A stretch of 64,000 bases of DNA from the NCBI GenBank assembly GCA_963422675.2, contig CAXVYS010000024.1:1-64000 (forward strand). Reading direction: 5' to 3'. Numbering within the stretch: position 1 is the first letter of the stretch; the number at the start of each line of letters is the position of its first letter. The DNA comes from UBA4416 sp963422675. GTDB lineage: Bacteria > Bacteroidota > Bacteroidia > B-17B0 > Aurantibacillaceae. A program made the translations under genes and the position numbers. The notes under the pieces were generated by a model that was not told where the DNA came from, ran no database searches, and worked only from the letters and a program-made list of their open reading frames with translations. Shown piece after piece: positions 18,581-27,898 of the stretch.

Positions 18581-20791
18581 TTAATCAAGAACCACTTTTA
18601 TTAGCTTAGTTCCATCATTCATTTGTACTTTCATATAATAGATTCCTTTGCTGAATGCACTCATATCTATTACCAATTCTTTAGCATTTTTACTGCTCTC
18701 CGCTTTTACAGTCTGACCTAATGTATTAATAACCAAAACGTCCAGCTTACCTGTATTGAGTATACTTGAAATAGTAAATATGCCGTTACTTGGATTCGGA
18801 TATACTACTATATCATTATGTGAAGACAAATCCTGAAGGCCTGTGCATATAACTACTGTTACCGCTACAGGATAAGGAGCCGAATTACACGTACTTGTAG
18901 TTCCTACAACTGTGTAAGTAGTTGTTGTGGTAGGGCTCACTACATAGGTTGAACTTGCCGAGCCTCCGGGGTTCCATACATAACTTGTAGCTCCGGTGGC
19001 CTTTAATAAAATAGTTTGTCCTGAACATATAGTTGTAGACGCAGGAGTAGTAACTAATGTTGGAGTAGCTACTACATTAATAGTTTGTGTAGTCGTACTT
19101 GACATAGTTCCACTTGTTGTAGTTAATGTAATTGTTTTAACTCCTGAAGTATTGTAAGTAACGGATGTATTTTGAGACGTTGCTGAAGCAGGAGTTCCTC
19201 CCGTCATTGTCCATGCCCATGATGTTGGTGATCCTGAAGAGGCATCAGTTAATGAAACGGCCTGACCAACGCAACCATTGGCTGGAGTAGTCATTGCTGC
19301 ATTTAACGCGCCCAAAGAACAGGATGATGCCGCCAAAGGAGTCATTAATGGATCTCCACAAGTTCCACCTGCCTGTGCGTTTCTATTCATTACGGCTAAA
19401 CCACCGCTTAAGTCATCTGCATTAATGGTTCTTTTTGTTTGTCCGTTCGACAAAGCATAGTGCATCAGATCTGAAGAATTAATAACATGCCCCAATTGAT
19501 GTCCATGACCTAATTCATGAACCGTTACCGATTCAAAATCGTATTGCGAAGCTGTTGCATTGGTTGGGCCATATTGCCATACCAGTGCTCCTGGAGTTGG
19601 ATCAAATTGAATATCCAATTCATTCACAAACCATTGCATCGAGGTTCCAGACCCACATCCTGAAAAATAACTTCCACACTGTCCTAAAATACCGGTACCT
19701 AAACTTCCGTTAAATGTTACAATATTTACTCCGTCATTTGCAGAAGCCACTATTGTAGAAGTTGTAGAGGCTAATGTCCAGTTAATTAATGTAGCACACC
19801 TCCATGAATTCATAGAGCGTTCAAAAGCCGCTTTAGCCGCGGTAGTTGTAAAAAATGTGTTGTTATAGGTCCAAACATACCCACCACTACCCTGGCTAAC
19901 ATGTTTTGTATTAAATACATTCCCTGAGTTTGTGACATTAATATGGTCATAAGGAATAGTAAGTGAACTTGCACTATTAGTTCCGTTTACTTTAATAACT
20001 CCCGTGCCAGCTCCATCAGGTACTTTAACCTGAATTTGAGTAGCTGTCCAGGATACAATTTCCGAAGCTATAGGAGAAACAGTAGATGCTCCGCCATCAT
20101 CTGCATTTTTAAATGCTACTAACGAAGGGGTTGCAACAGTACCAAAACCTGTACCGGTAATCGTTAATACCGAAAATGTACCTGCTGTAATAGTTGTTGG
20201 CGAAAAGCTTGTAATAGCCGCTACCGCCTGAGATGTGTTACCCGTAATTATTGGTTGTATAAAAGGGTTTACCGGTTTTACCTGCGTGTAATTAGCTCCG
20301 GTAAGTTGGTTGATGGTGTTATATAAATCTCCTGAAATATTTACATAGGTATTAAATGGCTCAGTTGCCGTATTAGATAGGATATTGTACTTAATAAATC
20401 CCTGAGCACTGGCGTAAGCCTCATATACGGGTTTGCCGAATTGTGCAGGCTGGTTATTTGAATTTAATGTAAATACACCCAAATCACCTATAGATAATTC
20501 CAAAGTAGGATGAAATACATGTTTTTTATCTCCAATCGTTCCTCCTTCTGTTATTATTTCTATGTATGGATTGGCTGTATTTTTAAATGTTTTGTAAACA
20601 TCAATTAAGTTAGAAGTATAAATACGGTTATGCTCCGCATTCCAGAAACAAACCTGGTTAATTACCTTGCCTTCCACAATTAACGCGGATTGTGGTACCC
20701 TTTGGTTTAAAGGCACAGGGTACATTAAACATTGAGCCGGTAATTGAACAATAGCAGAAAAAATAACAGCAATTAGTAAAAGTTTTTTCAT
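18581..20791 (-). CDS. T9SS-exported metzincin-type metalloprotease
   Basis: A 736-residue secreted zinc protease. Signal peptide ends at about PAQ20. An N-terminal domain is followed by an IPT/TIG domain (about 194-285). The catalytic domain has the extended zinc motif HELGHGHQLGH (H425, E426, H429, H435) and a downstream Met-turn candidate DLMHYAL (M443), which identifies a matrixin/metzincin-type site. A PKD domain, one Ig-like module and a Por sorting domain (VYPNPSNG) follow. The last 75 residues are closely related to those of the S8 protease downstream. The genes share a leader but have separate terminators. Probable role: extracellular protein degradation. Confidence 0.88.
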   Translation of the reverse strand: MKKLLLIAVIFSAIVQLPAQCLMYPVPLNQRVPQSALIVEGKVINQVCFWNAEHNRIYTSNLIDVYKTFKNTANPYIEIITEGGTIGDKKHVFHPTLELSIGDLGVFTLNSNNQPAQFGKPVYEAYASAQGFIKYNILSNTATEPFNTYVNISGDLYNTINQLTGANYTQVKPVNPFIQPIITGNTSQAVAAITSFSPTTITAGTFSVLTITGTGFGTVATPSLVAFKNADDGGASTVSPIASEIVSWTATQIQVKVPDGAGTGVIKVNGTNSASSLTIPYDHINVTNSGNVFNTKHVSQGSGGYVWTYNNTFFTTTAAKAAFERSMNSWRCATLINWTLASTTSTIVASANDGVNIVTFNGSLGTGILGQCGSYFSGCGSGTSMQWFVNELDIQFDPTPGALVWQYGPTNATASQYDFESVTVHELGHGHQLGHVINSSDLMHYALSNGQTKRTINADDLSGGLAVMNRNAQAGGTCGDPLMTPLAASSCSLGALNAAMTTPANGCVGQAVSLTDASSGSPTSWAWTMTGGTPASATSQNTSVTYNTSGVKTITLTTTSGTMSSTTTQTINVVATPTLVTTPASTTICSGQTILLKATGATSYVWNPGGSASSTYVVSPTTTTTYTVVGTTSTCNSAPYPVAVTVVICTGLQDLSSHNDIVVYPNPSNGIFTISSILNTGKLDVLVINTLGQTVKAESSKNAKELVIDMSAFSKGIYYMKVQMNDGTKLIKVVLD

Positions 20792-20794
20792 GTA

Positions 20795-20820
20795 ATTCGA
20801 GGTTTGTTTAAGTAAATATA
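20795..20820 (-). promoter_or_regulatory. conserved 5' leader of the metalloprotease gene
   Basis: Identical over 15 bp to the S8 protease leader at 18396-18410 and at the same spacing from ATG, followed by taaatata. See that entry; this is the second member of the pair. Confidence 0.5.
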
Positions 20821-20995
20821 AAAAAGAGAATTGAAAATGTCAATCTAAATAGATAAAAGAGGCCATAAAATTAACATTTTTGGATACAAACAACTTTTTG
20901 GGGTATAAACAATATGCTGTTTATTTCTATTATGCTGCCATACATTTTAAACGGGTAAAACAAATAGATTTATAATTACCTAAAATCCTATTTAT

Positions 20996-22345
20996 ATGGC
21001 AAAAAAAGCAACATCCTCAGGGACCGAAAAAAAAATATTTGTGTTAGACACTTCTGTTATTATATATGACCATACGGCTATAAAGAATTTTCAGGAACAT
21101 GATGTAGTAATTCCTATTACAGTTTTAGAAGAGTTGGATAATTTTAAAAAAGGGAATGATACCAAAAATTTTGCTGCGAGAGAGTTTACAAGATATGTAG
21201 ATGTGATGTCGGGTAAAAATTTGTTACAGGACTGGACCCCTATTAATGGCAGAACACACGGGCGTTTTAAAATTGAAATGAATACTTCCGCTAAAACAGA
21301 TGCCGAGAAAATATTTGGGGAGAAAAAAGCAGATCATAAAATTTTAAATGCAGCGTTGTATACTGCTGAAACAAATCCTACTAAAAAAGTAGTGCTTGTT
21401 ACTAAAGATATAAACCTGCGTATTAAAGCAAAATCCTTAAACCTGCACGCAGAAGATTATACAACCGGTAAAATTTTAACCATTGATGAGCTGTACACAG
21501 GCAACTCGGTAATAGATAAAGCCACGGCAGAAGCGGTTAATGAAATTTATGAGAAAGGTGCCTGCCCGGCAAAAAACATTCTTAAAAAAGAAGAACCACC
21601 TGCTAACCATTATTATGTGGTAAAAAATGCTAGTGGCTCTGTACTTACCCGCTACGAAGAGTCGTCCAAAACTTTAAAGAGAGTGGTTAAGACAAGTTGT
21701 TATGGAATTATTCCAAAAAATGCCGAACAATCTTTTGCTTTGGATGCGATTATGAATCCTGATATCCGCCTGGTAAGTATACAAGGTGTAGCCGGTACCG
21801 GTAAAACATTATTATCGCTGGCAGGAGCTTTGGAACAACGCCGTAACTACCATCAGATTTATCTCGCCCGCCCGATTGTACCATTAAGCAATAAAGATAT
21901 TGGTTACTTACCGGGAGATGTTACTTCTAAATTAAACCCTTACATGGAACCGCTATGGGATAATTTAAAATTTATCAAAAGTCAGTTCACCGAAAAAGAT
22001 AAAGAATTAAAGGCTATCAATGAAATGATTGAGAACGAAAAAATTGTGATCTGTCCGTTGGCATTCATTCGTGGACGTAGCTTAAGTAATATGTTCTTTA
22101 TTGTGGATGAAGCTCAAAACTTAACACCGCATGAAGTAAAAACCATTATTACCCGTGCAGGGGAAAACACAAAAATTATTTTCACCGGAGATATCTATCA
22201 AATTGATACCCCTTACCTGGATGCACAAAGTAATGGCCTGAGCTATTTAATTGAAAAAGTAAAAGGTCAGCCTTTATATGCTCACATTACTTTACAAAAA
22301 GGTGAAAGAAGTGAATTAGCGAATTTAGCGAACGATCTTTTATAA
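20996..22345 (+). CDS. PhoH family protein with N-terminal PIN domain
   Basis: A 449-residue PhoH2-type protein that joins a PIN ribonuclease-like domain to a PhoH ATPase/helicase-like domain. PIN acidic residues are visible at D18 (FVLDTSVI), E45/E46, D113 and D138. The PhoH part has Walker A GVAGTGKT at 264-271 and Walker B FFIVDEAQN at about 366-374. PIN-PhoH fusions unwind and cleave RNA in the best studied members. It is monocistronic: it has its own intergenic region upstream and a terminator downstream. Confidence 0.92.
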   Translation: MAKKATSSGTEKKIFVLDTSVIIYDHTAIKNFQEHDVVIPITVLEELDNFKKGNDTKNFAAREFTRYVDVMSGKNLLQDWTPINGRTHGRFKIEMNTSAKTDAEKIFGEKKADHKILNAALYTAETNPTKKVVLVTKDINLRIKAKSLNLHAEDYTTGKILTIDELYTGNSVIDKATAEAVNEIYEKGACPAKNILKKEEPPANHYYVVKNASGSVLTRYEESSKTLKRVVKTSCYGIIPKNAEQSFALDAIMNPDIRLVSIQGVAGTGKTLLSLAGALEQRRNYHQIYLARPIVPLSNKDIGYLPGDVTSKLNPYMEPLWDNLKFIKSQFTEKDKELKAINEMIENEKIVICPLAFIRGRSLSNMFFIVDEAQNLTPHEVKTIITRAGENTKIIFTGDIYQIDTPYLDAQSNGLSYLIEKVKGQPLYAHITLQKGERSELANLANDLL

Positions 22346-22369
22346 AAAAGGGGTTGACTAGTCCTAAAT

Positions 22370-22406
22370 AAAAAAGGTTTACCTGATACAGGTAAACCTT
22401 TTTTTG
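22370..22406. terminator. bidirectional terminator between phoH and ybaB
   Basis: A 14-bp stem (22371-22384/22390-22403) with a GATAC loop is flanked by A and T runs, between convergent genes. Confidence 0.93.
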
Positions 22407-22421
22407 TGGTATAAATGCACT

Positions 22422-22727
22422 TTACATACCCGGTATCATACCGCTCGCTACCTGTTTCATTTCGTTTTCATTTACTTCATTTGCTTTAAACAGAGCCTTG
22501 TTAAGGGTTACGATTAACTGCTCTTCCAATTCATCCTTATCTCCATGTTGCAATGCCGGCGCAATCGTCAGCGATTTAATTTCTCTGTTTCCTGTAATGG
22601 AAATTTTGATATCGCCACCCGCACCTTCAACAGTAATAAGGGTTGAATCCAATGTCAATTTAATTTCCTCAGCTTTTTGCTTCATTTCCTGAAGCTTGCC
22701 CATCATATCTCCAAACTTTCCTAACAT
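22422..22727 (-). CDS. YbaB/EbfC family nucleoid-associated protein
   Basis: A 101-residue small DNA-binding protein. It opens with MLGKFGDMMGKLQEMKQK and contains the VEGAGGDIKISITGNREI strand block, both typical of YbaB/EbfC, a dimeric nucleoid-associated protein. Unlike the classical context it is not next to dnaX or recR; instead it lies 7 nt downstream of a small unknown gene. It shares the terminator at 22370-22406. Confidence 0.9.
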   Translation of the reverse strand: MLGKFGDMMGKLQEMKQKAEEIKLTLDSTLITVEGAGGDIKISITGNREIKSLTIAPALQHGDKDELEEQLIVTLNKALFKANEVNENEMKQVASGMIPGM

Positions 22728-22734
22728 ACCTGGC

Positions 22735-23172
22735 CTATTTAAACATTTCTGTAATTTTCCCTAATAAACCTCCTGCTCCGGAACCACCAAGAGAACTCAT
22801 TATGTTTGATAAATCAAATCCGTTATCGTTTGGGTCGTTTGTTTTACTTACAAATTGCTCCATGACTTTAGGGAGTAAAGAAGAAGCAATTCCTGTTGCC
22901 TGTGCATTATCTATCCCGAATTTTTTCATCAGGTCGGTTACAACGTTTGTATGCACTGATGAATTTACAGAAGAGGCATTTGCATTACCACCTTTAAACA
23001 TATCCATTACTGAACTTATATTCCCGTTTGAAACCTGGGCCTTCAGCGTATCTACAATAGAATTTGTAGTGGTTGAAATAGCTTCATCATTTTTCTCGTT
23101 TGGAATAACAGGGTTATTGATAATCGCATCACCCGAGTGTTCCTTTACTAAATTTAATAAATTCTCAAACAT
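22735..23172 (-). CDS. small DUF937/YidB-like hypothetical protein
   Basis: A 145-residue soluble protein of helical, Gly/Asn/Ser-rich composition with an IDNAQATGIASSLLPKVMEQF helix and a GGSGAGGLLGKI tail, reminiscent of DUF937/YidB-like proteins. There is no signal peptide. It lies 7 nt upstream of ybaB and 36 nt downstream of the rRNA methyltransferase, so the three probably form one minus-strand transcript. The family assignment is tentative and no function can be stated. Confidence 0.7.
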   Translation of the reverse strand: MFENLLNLVKEHSGDAIINNPVIPNEKNDEAISTTTNSIVDTLKAQVSNGNISSVMDMFKGGNANASSVNSSVHTNVVTDLMKKFGIDNAQATGIASSLLPKVMEQFVSKTNDPNDNGFDLSNIMSSLGGSGAGGLLGKITEMFK

Positions 23173-23208
23173 GTTATTTATTTTTAGGGTTAATTTTAAG
23201 TATCCATT

Positions 23209-24564
23209 TTATTTAAGAATCCTGTATTCATTAGGTAAATAATTGTTGATACGGTTACCCAAATGTTTTATCCACCCAATTCCAAAACCGTTGTAAGTCA
23301 TTAAATTCCAACCTTTATTTCCCTGTATGGATTGCAACTCTTTTTTCAAAAATTTAAGCGCTTCTTCCTCTGTGCAATTAATGGCTTCAATTTGTGTTGA
23401 TCTGTGAATACTCCAGGCAAGATCATGGTTCGGAATAACATCCTGCTTGATAACGCTGCCAATAGTAGTTCCCATTTTTTTCAGATACAAAGATGTGTAT
23501 TTATTTACAAAGTCAATCGCCGTTTGATTCGTCAACAAATAATCATCTTTAAACTTAACAATTTCACATTTTGCACTGTTATTGATCCATTTTTCAAACA
23601 CTTCCTTTTCCTTTTGTTTGATGGGAGAAAATGCTTCATACTTATTTTTTCTGGCAGAAGAGTGGTCATCTGCTTTCTCTTTTTTAAATACAGCACAAAA
23701 AAATCCTTCAGACTTTGTTTTATCAGGATAGAAGCGGTATCCATATGCTTTATGAATTTCACTGGATGTTTCTACAATGCCCCAGTTTTTTTCTACAGGA
23801 ATTTTTACTGTTTTTAACCCAAACTCAGTGATGAGCCAATCAGCTATTTCTTCATTTTCAGAGGCAGAGTAAGAACAGGTGGAGTATACTAATGTGCCAT
23901 CTGGTTTCAAGCTTCCGATAATGTCTGATAAAATCCGTTTTTGTCTTTGCGAACATAAATTTACATTATCCAGGCTCCATTCATCTATAGCATCGTGTTG
24001 CTTCCTGAATAGGCCCGAACCACTACAAGGTGCATCCACCAATATCACATCAAATACATTTTCCATTTCTGAAAAAGCCGTTGGATCATTATTGGTTACA
24101 ACAACATTGCTTGTTCCCCATTTACTTAAATTTTGTGCTAATACATCTGCTCTTTGTTTTGCTACCTCATTCGCCACTAATAAACTCTCTTCATTCAAGA
24201 GCGAATTCAAGAGCGTACTTTTTCCACCCGGCGAAGCACACACATCAAATACCGTAAGTATTTCGTTAAAATCGACACATGACTTTAATCCGTGTTCTAT
24301 AAACATAGAACCAGCCTCCTGCACATAATAACACCCTGCCTGAAACAACATATCATGCGTAAAATTAGGGCGTTCTTCTAAATAGAATCCTTTATCATTC
24401 CATGGAACAGGATGGGTTAATTTAAAATTTAAAGGAGTTTGTTTAAATGGATTTATTCTGATACTTGTTGGAGAAACTGTTTGATGCGCTTCTATAAAAG
24501 CGGTTTCATCAAAGCCCTGGCAACAGGAAATAGACTGAATAAATGTTTTTGGTAAGTTTAGCAT
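23209..24564 (-). CDS. NOL1/NOP2/Sun-type rRNA (cytosine-C5) methyltransferase (RsmF-like)
   Basis: A 451-residue SAM-dependent RNA m5C methyltransferase. SAM-binding motif DVCASPGGK at 107-115; the two catalytic cysteines are C180 (DAPCSGSG) and C230 (VYSTCSY). The C-terminal domain ends in an NGFGIGWIKHLGNRINNYLP segment, like the pseudo-PUA RNA-binding domain of RsmF/YebU, and there is no NusB-like N-terminus as in RsmB. It is the first gene of the minus-strand run with the DUF937-like gene and ybaB. A TAnnTTTG-like box (24575-24582) lies just upstream. Confidence 0.9.
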   Translation of the reverse strand: MLNLPKTFIQSISCCQGFDETAFIEAHQTVSPTSIRINPFKQTPLNFKLTHPVPWNDKGFYLEERPNFTHDMLFQAGCYYVQEAGSMFIEHGLKSCVDFNEILTVFDVCASPGGKSTLLNSLLNEESLLVANEVAKQRADVLAQNLSKWGTSNVVVTNNDPTAFSEMENVFDVILVDAPCSGSGLFRKQHDAIDEWSLDNVNLCSQRQKRILSDIIGSLKPDGTLVYSTCSYSASENEEIADWLITEFGLKTVKIPVEKNWGIVETSSEIHKAYGYRFYPDKTKSEGFFCAVFKKEKADDHSSARKNKYEAFSPIKQKEKEVFEKWINNSAKCEIVKFKDDYLLTNQTAIDFVNKYTSLYLKKMGTTIGSVIKQDVIPNHDLAWSIHRSTQIEAINCTEEEALKFLKKELQSIQGNKGWNLMTYNGFGIGWIKHLGNRINNYLPNEYRILK

Positions 24565-24642
24565 AATAATGTATCAAATGTAAATAAATATTTACTTTTG
24601 AAGAGCCTACTTAAATTTTATATTTTAAATTACTTTTGCTGA

Positions 24643-25131
24643 GTGTTTGAAAAAAAAGAAAAACAAAAAATAACAGATCCGCATCTTGCATTAGTTAAAA
24701 TGCAAAGCTGGTGTGCCTACCAGGAAAGGGCACAGCAGGATGCCCGCGACAAACTATATGAGCTTGGTTTGTGGCCGGAAGCTGTAGAAAACATCATTTC
24801 AAAATTAATTGAAGATAATTTTTTAAATGAAGAACGTTTTGCCATGCAGTTTGCACGTGGAAAATTCAATATTAAAAAGTGGGGTAAAATAAAAATAAAG
24901 ATGGAACTTAAACAAAAGCGCATTAGCGACTATTGTTTAAAAAAAGCGCTGCAACAAATTGATGAAGAGGAATACATTGCCACTCTAAAAAAATTAATTG
25001 TATCCAAACGCAAACTCATCAAAGAAAGCAATCACGTTAAGTTAAAATTCAAATTGATGAGTTATGCTCTATCAAAGGGCTACGAGAAAGATCTGGTGAT
25101 GGATATTTTAAATACGAAGGAAGAAGATTAA
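24643..25131 (+). CDS. recX: regulatory protein RecX
   Basis: A 162-residue, highly basic, all-helical protein with the three-helix repeats of RecX (LEDNFLNEERFAMQF-like motif; IKMELKQKRIS). RecX modulates RecA filaments. It starts with GTG at 24643; no in-frame ATG precedes it, and two TAnnTTTG boxes (24593-24600, 24631-24638) lie upstream, although neither has a well-spaced TTG. It ends directly against the convergent hemW stop. recA is not in the window. Confidence 0.88.
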   Translation: MFEKKEKQKITDPHLALVKMQSWCAYQERAQQDARDKLYELGLWPEAVENIISKLIEDNFLNEERFAMQFARGKFNIKKWGKIKIKMELKQKRISDYCLKKALQQIDEEEYIATLKKLIVSKRKLIKESNHVKLKFKLMSYALSKGYEKDLVMDILNTKEED

Positions 25132-26259
25132 CTACATAAATAATTCGCTTGCAATTTTATCGGCCAGTAATTTTCCTTTTTCAGTTAAGGTATAGGTAGT
25201 ATCTTTAACAACTACTGTTTCATTTTTCACATAGGTTTCTACCTGTTGTAAAAATGCTTTTACGAAATCGTTATTAAAATTTGCTTTCAGGTAATTAAGG
25301 TCAACACCCCAAATTGTGCGTAGAGAGGTAAGAATATACTCGTTAAAACGTTCTTTTTCTGTTAACACTTCTCTCTCGAAATAAGAATCCTTTTTTTCTG
25401 TAACATGCTTAATATATAAATTATTGTTGGATACATTCCATTGTCTTGAGCTTCCGTCAAAAGAGTGGGCTGATGGGCCAAGCCCCAGATAATGCGCACC
25501 TTTCCAGTAATTTGAATTATGAATACTGAAAAAGCCTTCTTTCCCGAAATTAGAAATCTCGTAATGAATAAAATTATTTTTCTCTAAACGGTCTATCATT
25601 TCCAGGAACAATTCTGAGCTTTTTTCATCATCAATCGCTGTTTCTTTTTTAGATTTCAAATCATGGCCAAGCTTTGTTTTATCTTCAATGGTTAAATTAT
25701 AGCTCGAAATATGTTTTACATCCAATGCAATGGCTTTATCCAGTGTTTTTTTCCAGTTAGTTAAATTAGAAAATTTAGAGCCATAAATCAGATCAATGGT
25801 AATGTTTTCAAATCCCCTATCCTGGGCGTGTTTTACACTTGATTCACTTTCTTTAGCCGTATGAGCCCGGTTCATCCAGATCAATTCTTCTTCATTAAAA
25901 CTTTGCAAACCAATACTCAGGCGATTTACCTCCAAGCGTTTTAGTTCTTTGAGTTTTTCATCCGACAGGTCATCCGGATTACACTCCAGCGTTACTTCTG
26001 CATTTTTTGATACATTATAAAGTTTATATATCTTTTCAAGAATTAAAAATGTTTCTTTTTCAGACAATAAGCTGGGTGTTCCTCCTCCAAAATAAATCGT
26101 TTCAATGGTTTTATCCTGCAAATAATTTAAACGCAGGTCTATCTCCGATAAAATGCTTTTTACCAAAGCTTCTTTATTTTGAAGAGATGTAGAGAAATGG
26201 AAATCGCAATAATTGCAAGCCTGCTTGCAAAAAGGAATATGAATATAAATACCGCTCAC
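25132..26259 (-). CDS. hemW: HemW-like radical SAM protein (coproporphyrinogen III oxidase-like)
   Basis: A 375-residue radical SAM enzyme with C11-x3-C15-x2-C18 in IHIPFCKQACNYCDF, where the Tyr/Phe context marks the HemN/HemW family. The short N-terminus lacks the HemN extension, and a GLGPSAHSF motif is present; both fit HemW, a heme chaperone, rather than true coproporphyrinogen dehydrogenase. The start is GTG and overlaps the stop of the upstream 498-residue gene (TAGTG), so the two are coupled. Confidence 0.9.
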   Translation of the reverse strand: MSGIYIHIPFCKQACNYCDFHFSTSLQNKEALVKSILSEIDLRLNYLQDKTIETIYFGGGTPSLLSEKETFLILEKIYKLYNVSKNAEVTLECNPDDLSDEKLKELKRLEVNRLSIGLQSFNEEELIWMNRAHTAKESESSVKHAQDRGFENITIDLIYGSKFSNLTNWKKTLDKAIALDVKHISSYNLTIEDKTKLGHDLKSKKETAIDDEKSSELFLEMIDRLEKNNFIHYEISNFGKEGFFSIHNSNYWKGAHYLGLGPSAHSFDGSSRQWNVSNNNLYIKHVTEKKDSYFEREVLTEKERFNEYILTSLRTIWGVDLNYLKANFNNDFVKAFLQQVETYVKNETVVVKDTTYTLTEKGKLLADKIASELFM

Positions 26260-27755
26260 TAATTTAGAATCAAAGGGATCTTGTTATAGGATGCCAGCTC
26301 GGCTATCAATTTTTGAATATGACTGTACGAAATAGATTCCTCGTAAGTTACTTTAAGTTTTTCGGTATACTGGTTACGTTGATTGGTTATATACTGGGCA
26401 GCAAAGTAGTAAGCATCAATGGTTAAATCGTTTTCTTTAATAACGATTTGATCGGAAGTAATTTTTTTATAACGTTTGTAGGTTGTAATTACTTTTTCAT
26501 GTTCTTTTAAACTGAAATATCCAATGATCAGCGCTACAAAAATACCATCTAAGAATTTCTGAAACGGGATCTGCTGATAGGATACTAAGGTATCTTCCAG
26601 TATTTTAATCGATTTTAATTTATCTTTTTCGTCACCGGTTAAAAGAATCGCAGAATAAAAACACCTTACATTAATAAACTTAATGATATGACCATCTTCC
26701 CAAATGTCTTTTAACAATATTTCCTCCAGTTTTGTTTTAAGATATATGATACTTTCTTTTACATCTTTTGGAAGGTCTTTATCGTAATCGTCTCTAAACA
26801 CAAAACCATATGCACTCATGTAATGGTTTACCTGTACAGAAATAGAAAACAACTCGGGAATATTAATGTAGCTTTTCCAGTACTTTAAAAAAGAACTGAT
26901 GCTATTCATTCTCTTTACTTCATTAATCATTGCCTCTGTATTGGTAGTATTTACATTGTGTTGTAAACGCTGGCCCAATATTTTAAAATACATATCATCT
27001 AAATAATGATAACATACAAAGGCATTATTTAAAAAATCTCTTTCTAAATTATCCAGTTCCTGTTGTGTTTCTTTTTTAAAAAAATCGGGGTGACCTAAAA
27101 AGCTTAACTCGTAATATTTACCAAAACGTGCTAAAATATTAATGGAGTGCGATTCGTGATTGGTGTACTTATCAAAGAAAGCAAGGTCTTTATTAACCTG
27201 TGATTTTGAAATATTTTCTTTTCCTTTAAAAAACAAGTGCTCCCGCAGGTAAGCGTATAAGGAGTTTTTTATTTGCTCAAGTAAAAGGAACTCATCTACT
27301 TTTTTGTGGTATTTGTTTGAATCTTTAGATTCTGTTATAAAAGCCTGTTGGGCTAAAAATTTATTGACCTCAACAAGTGTGGTATAATCTTCTATTTTTT
27401 CAGCAACATCAGTTAGCCAATCAGCCAAATCATTGGCGGTTTGCTTTTCTCCTTTACCTAAATATTCCTCAATAAGTTGTAAGTTATGTTTTAAGTAATT
27501 AGGATAATTCCTGCTCAAAAAAGCACTTAACTTAAAGGTATGATGTGTTAATTGAAGGAATTTTTTACGGGTTTTTTCTTCTGCATCGCCATAAATTAAC
27601 TTACATAATACATCCGATTCGGGTTGAACCTTTAGTTTTTTAATGGTAGAAACCAGTTTATAGGGTAATTCCGAATTTGTATCCTGTAAATAATCGGCAA
27701 ACTCTTTATAATGAAAGTCGGAGAGTAAGAGAACTTGTTTTTGAATACTAATCAT
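26259..27755 (-). CDS. hypothetical all-alpha protein
   Basis: I do not recognise this 498-residue protein. It is helical throughout, rich in Lys, Glu, Leu and Tyr, with no signal peptide, membrane segment or obvious catalytic motif. The pattern resembles TPR-like helical-hairpin scaffolds. It is translationally coupled to hemW (shared TAGTG). The upstream 143-nt gap has no clear promoter. It is probably a cytoplasmic protein restricted to Bacteroidota. Confidence 0.75.
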   Translation of the reverse strand: MISIQKQVLLLSDFHYKEFADYLQDTNSELPYKLVSTIKKLKVQPESDVLCKLIYGDAEEKTRKKFLQLTHHTFKLSAFLSRNYPNYLKHNLQLIEEYLGKGEKQTANDLADWLTDVAEKIEDYTTLVEVNKFLAQQAFITESKDSNKYHKKVDEFLLLEQIKNSLYAYLREHLFFKGKENISKSQVNKDLAFFDKYTNHESHSINILARFGKYYELSFLGHPDFFKKETQQELDNLERDFLNNAFVCYHYLDDMYFKILGQRLQHNVNTTNTEAMINEVKRMNSISSFLKYWKSYINIPELFSISVQVNHYMSAYGFVFRDDYDKDLPKDVKESIIYLKTKLEEILLKDIWEDGHIIKFINVRCFYSAILLTGDEKDKLKSIKILEDTLVSYQQIPFQKFLDGIFVALIIGYFSLKEHEKVITTYKRYKKITSDQIVIKENDLTIDAYYFAAQYITNQRNQYTEKLKVTYEESISYSHIQKLIAELASYNKIPLILN

Positions 27756-27898
27756 ATTTGCCGTAATATATAACTCCTAAACTTAAAAATAAAGTTTAAC
27801 AAAACCAAAATATTGGCTCAATGGCTCCGGAGCTATAGTAATTCAAAGTGTTCTTACAAGCTACAACCTACTTAATAACACAAAAATCAACATTAAAC

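Noticed and set aside
23404..23817. 137-residue antisense open frame
   Set aside because: It is the shadow of the rRNA methyltransferase gene, whose motifs are unambiguous.
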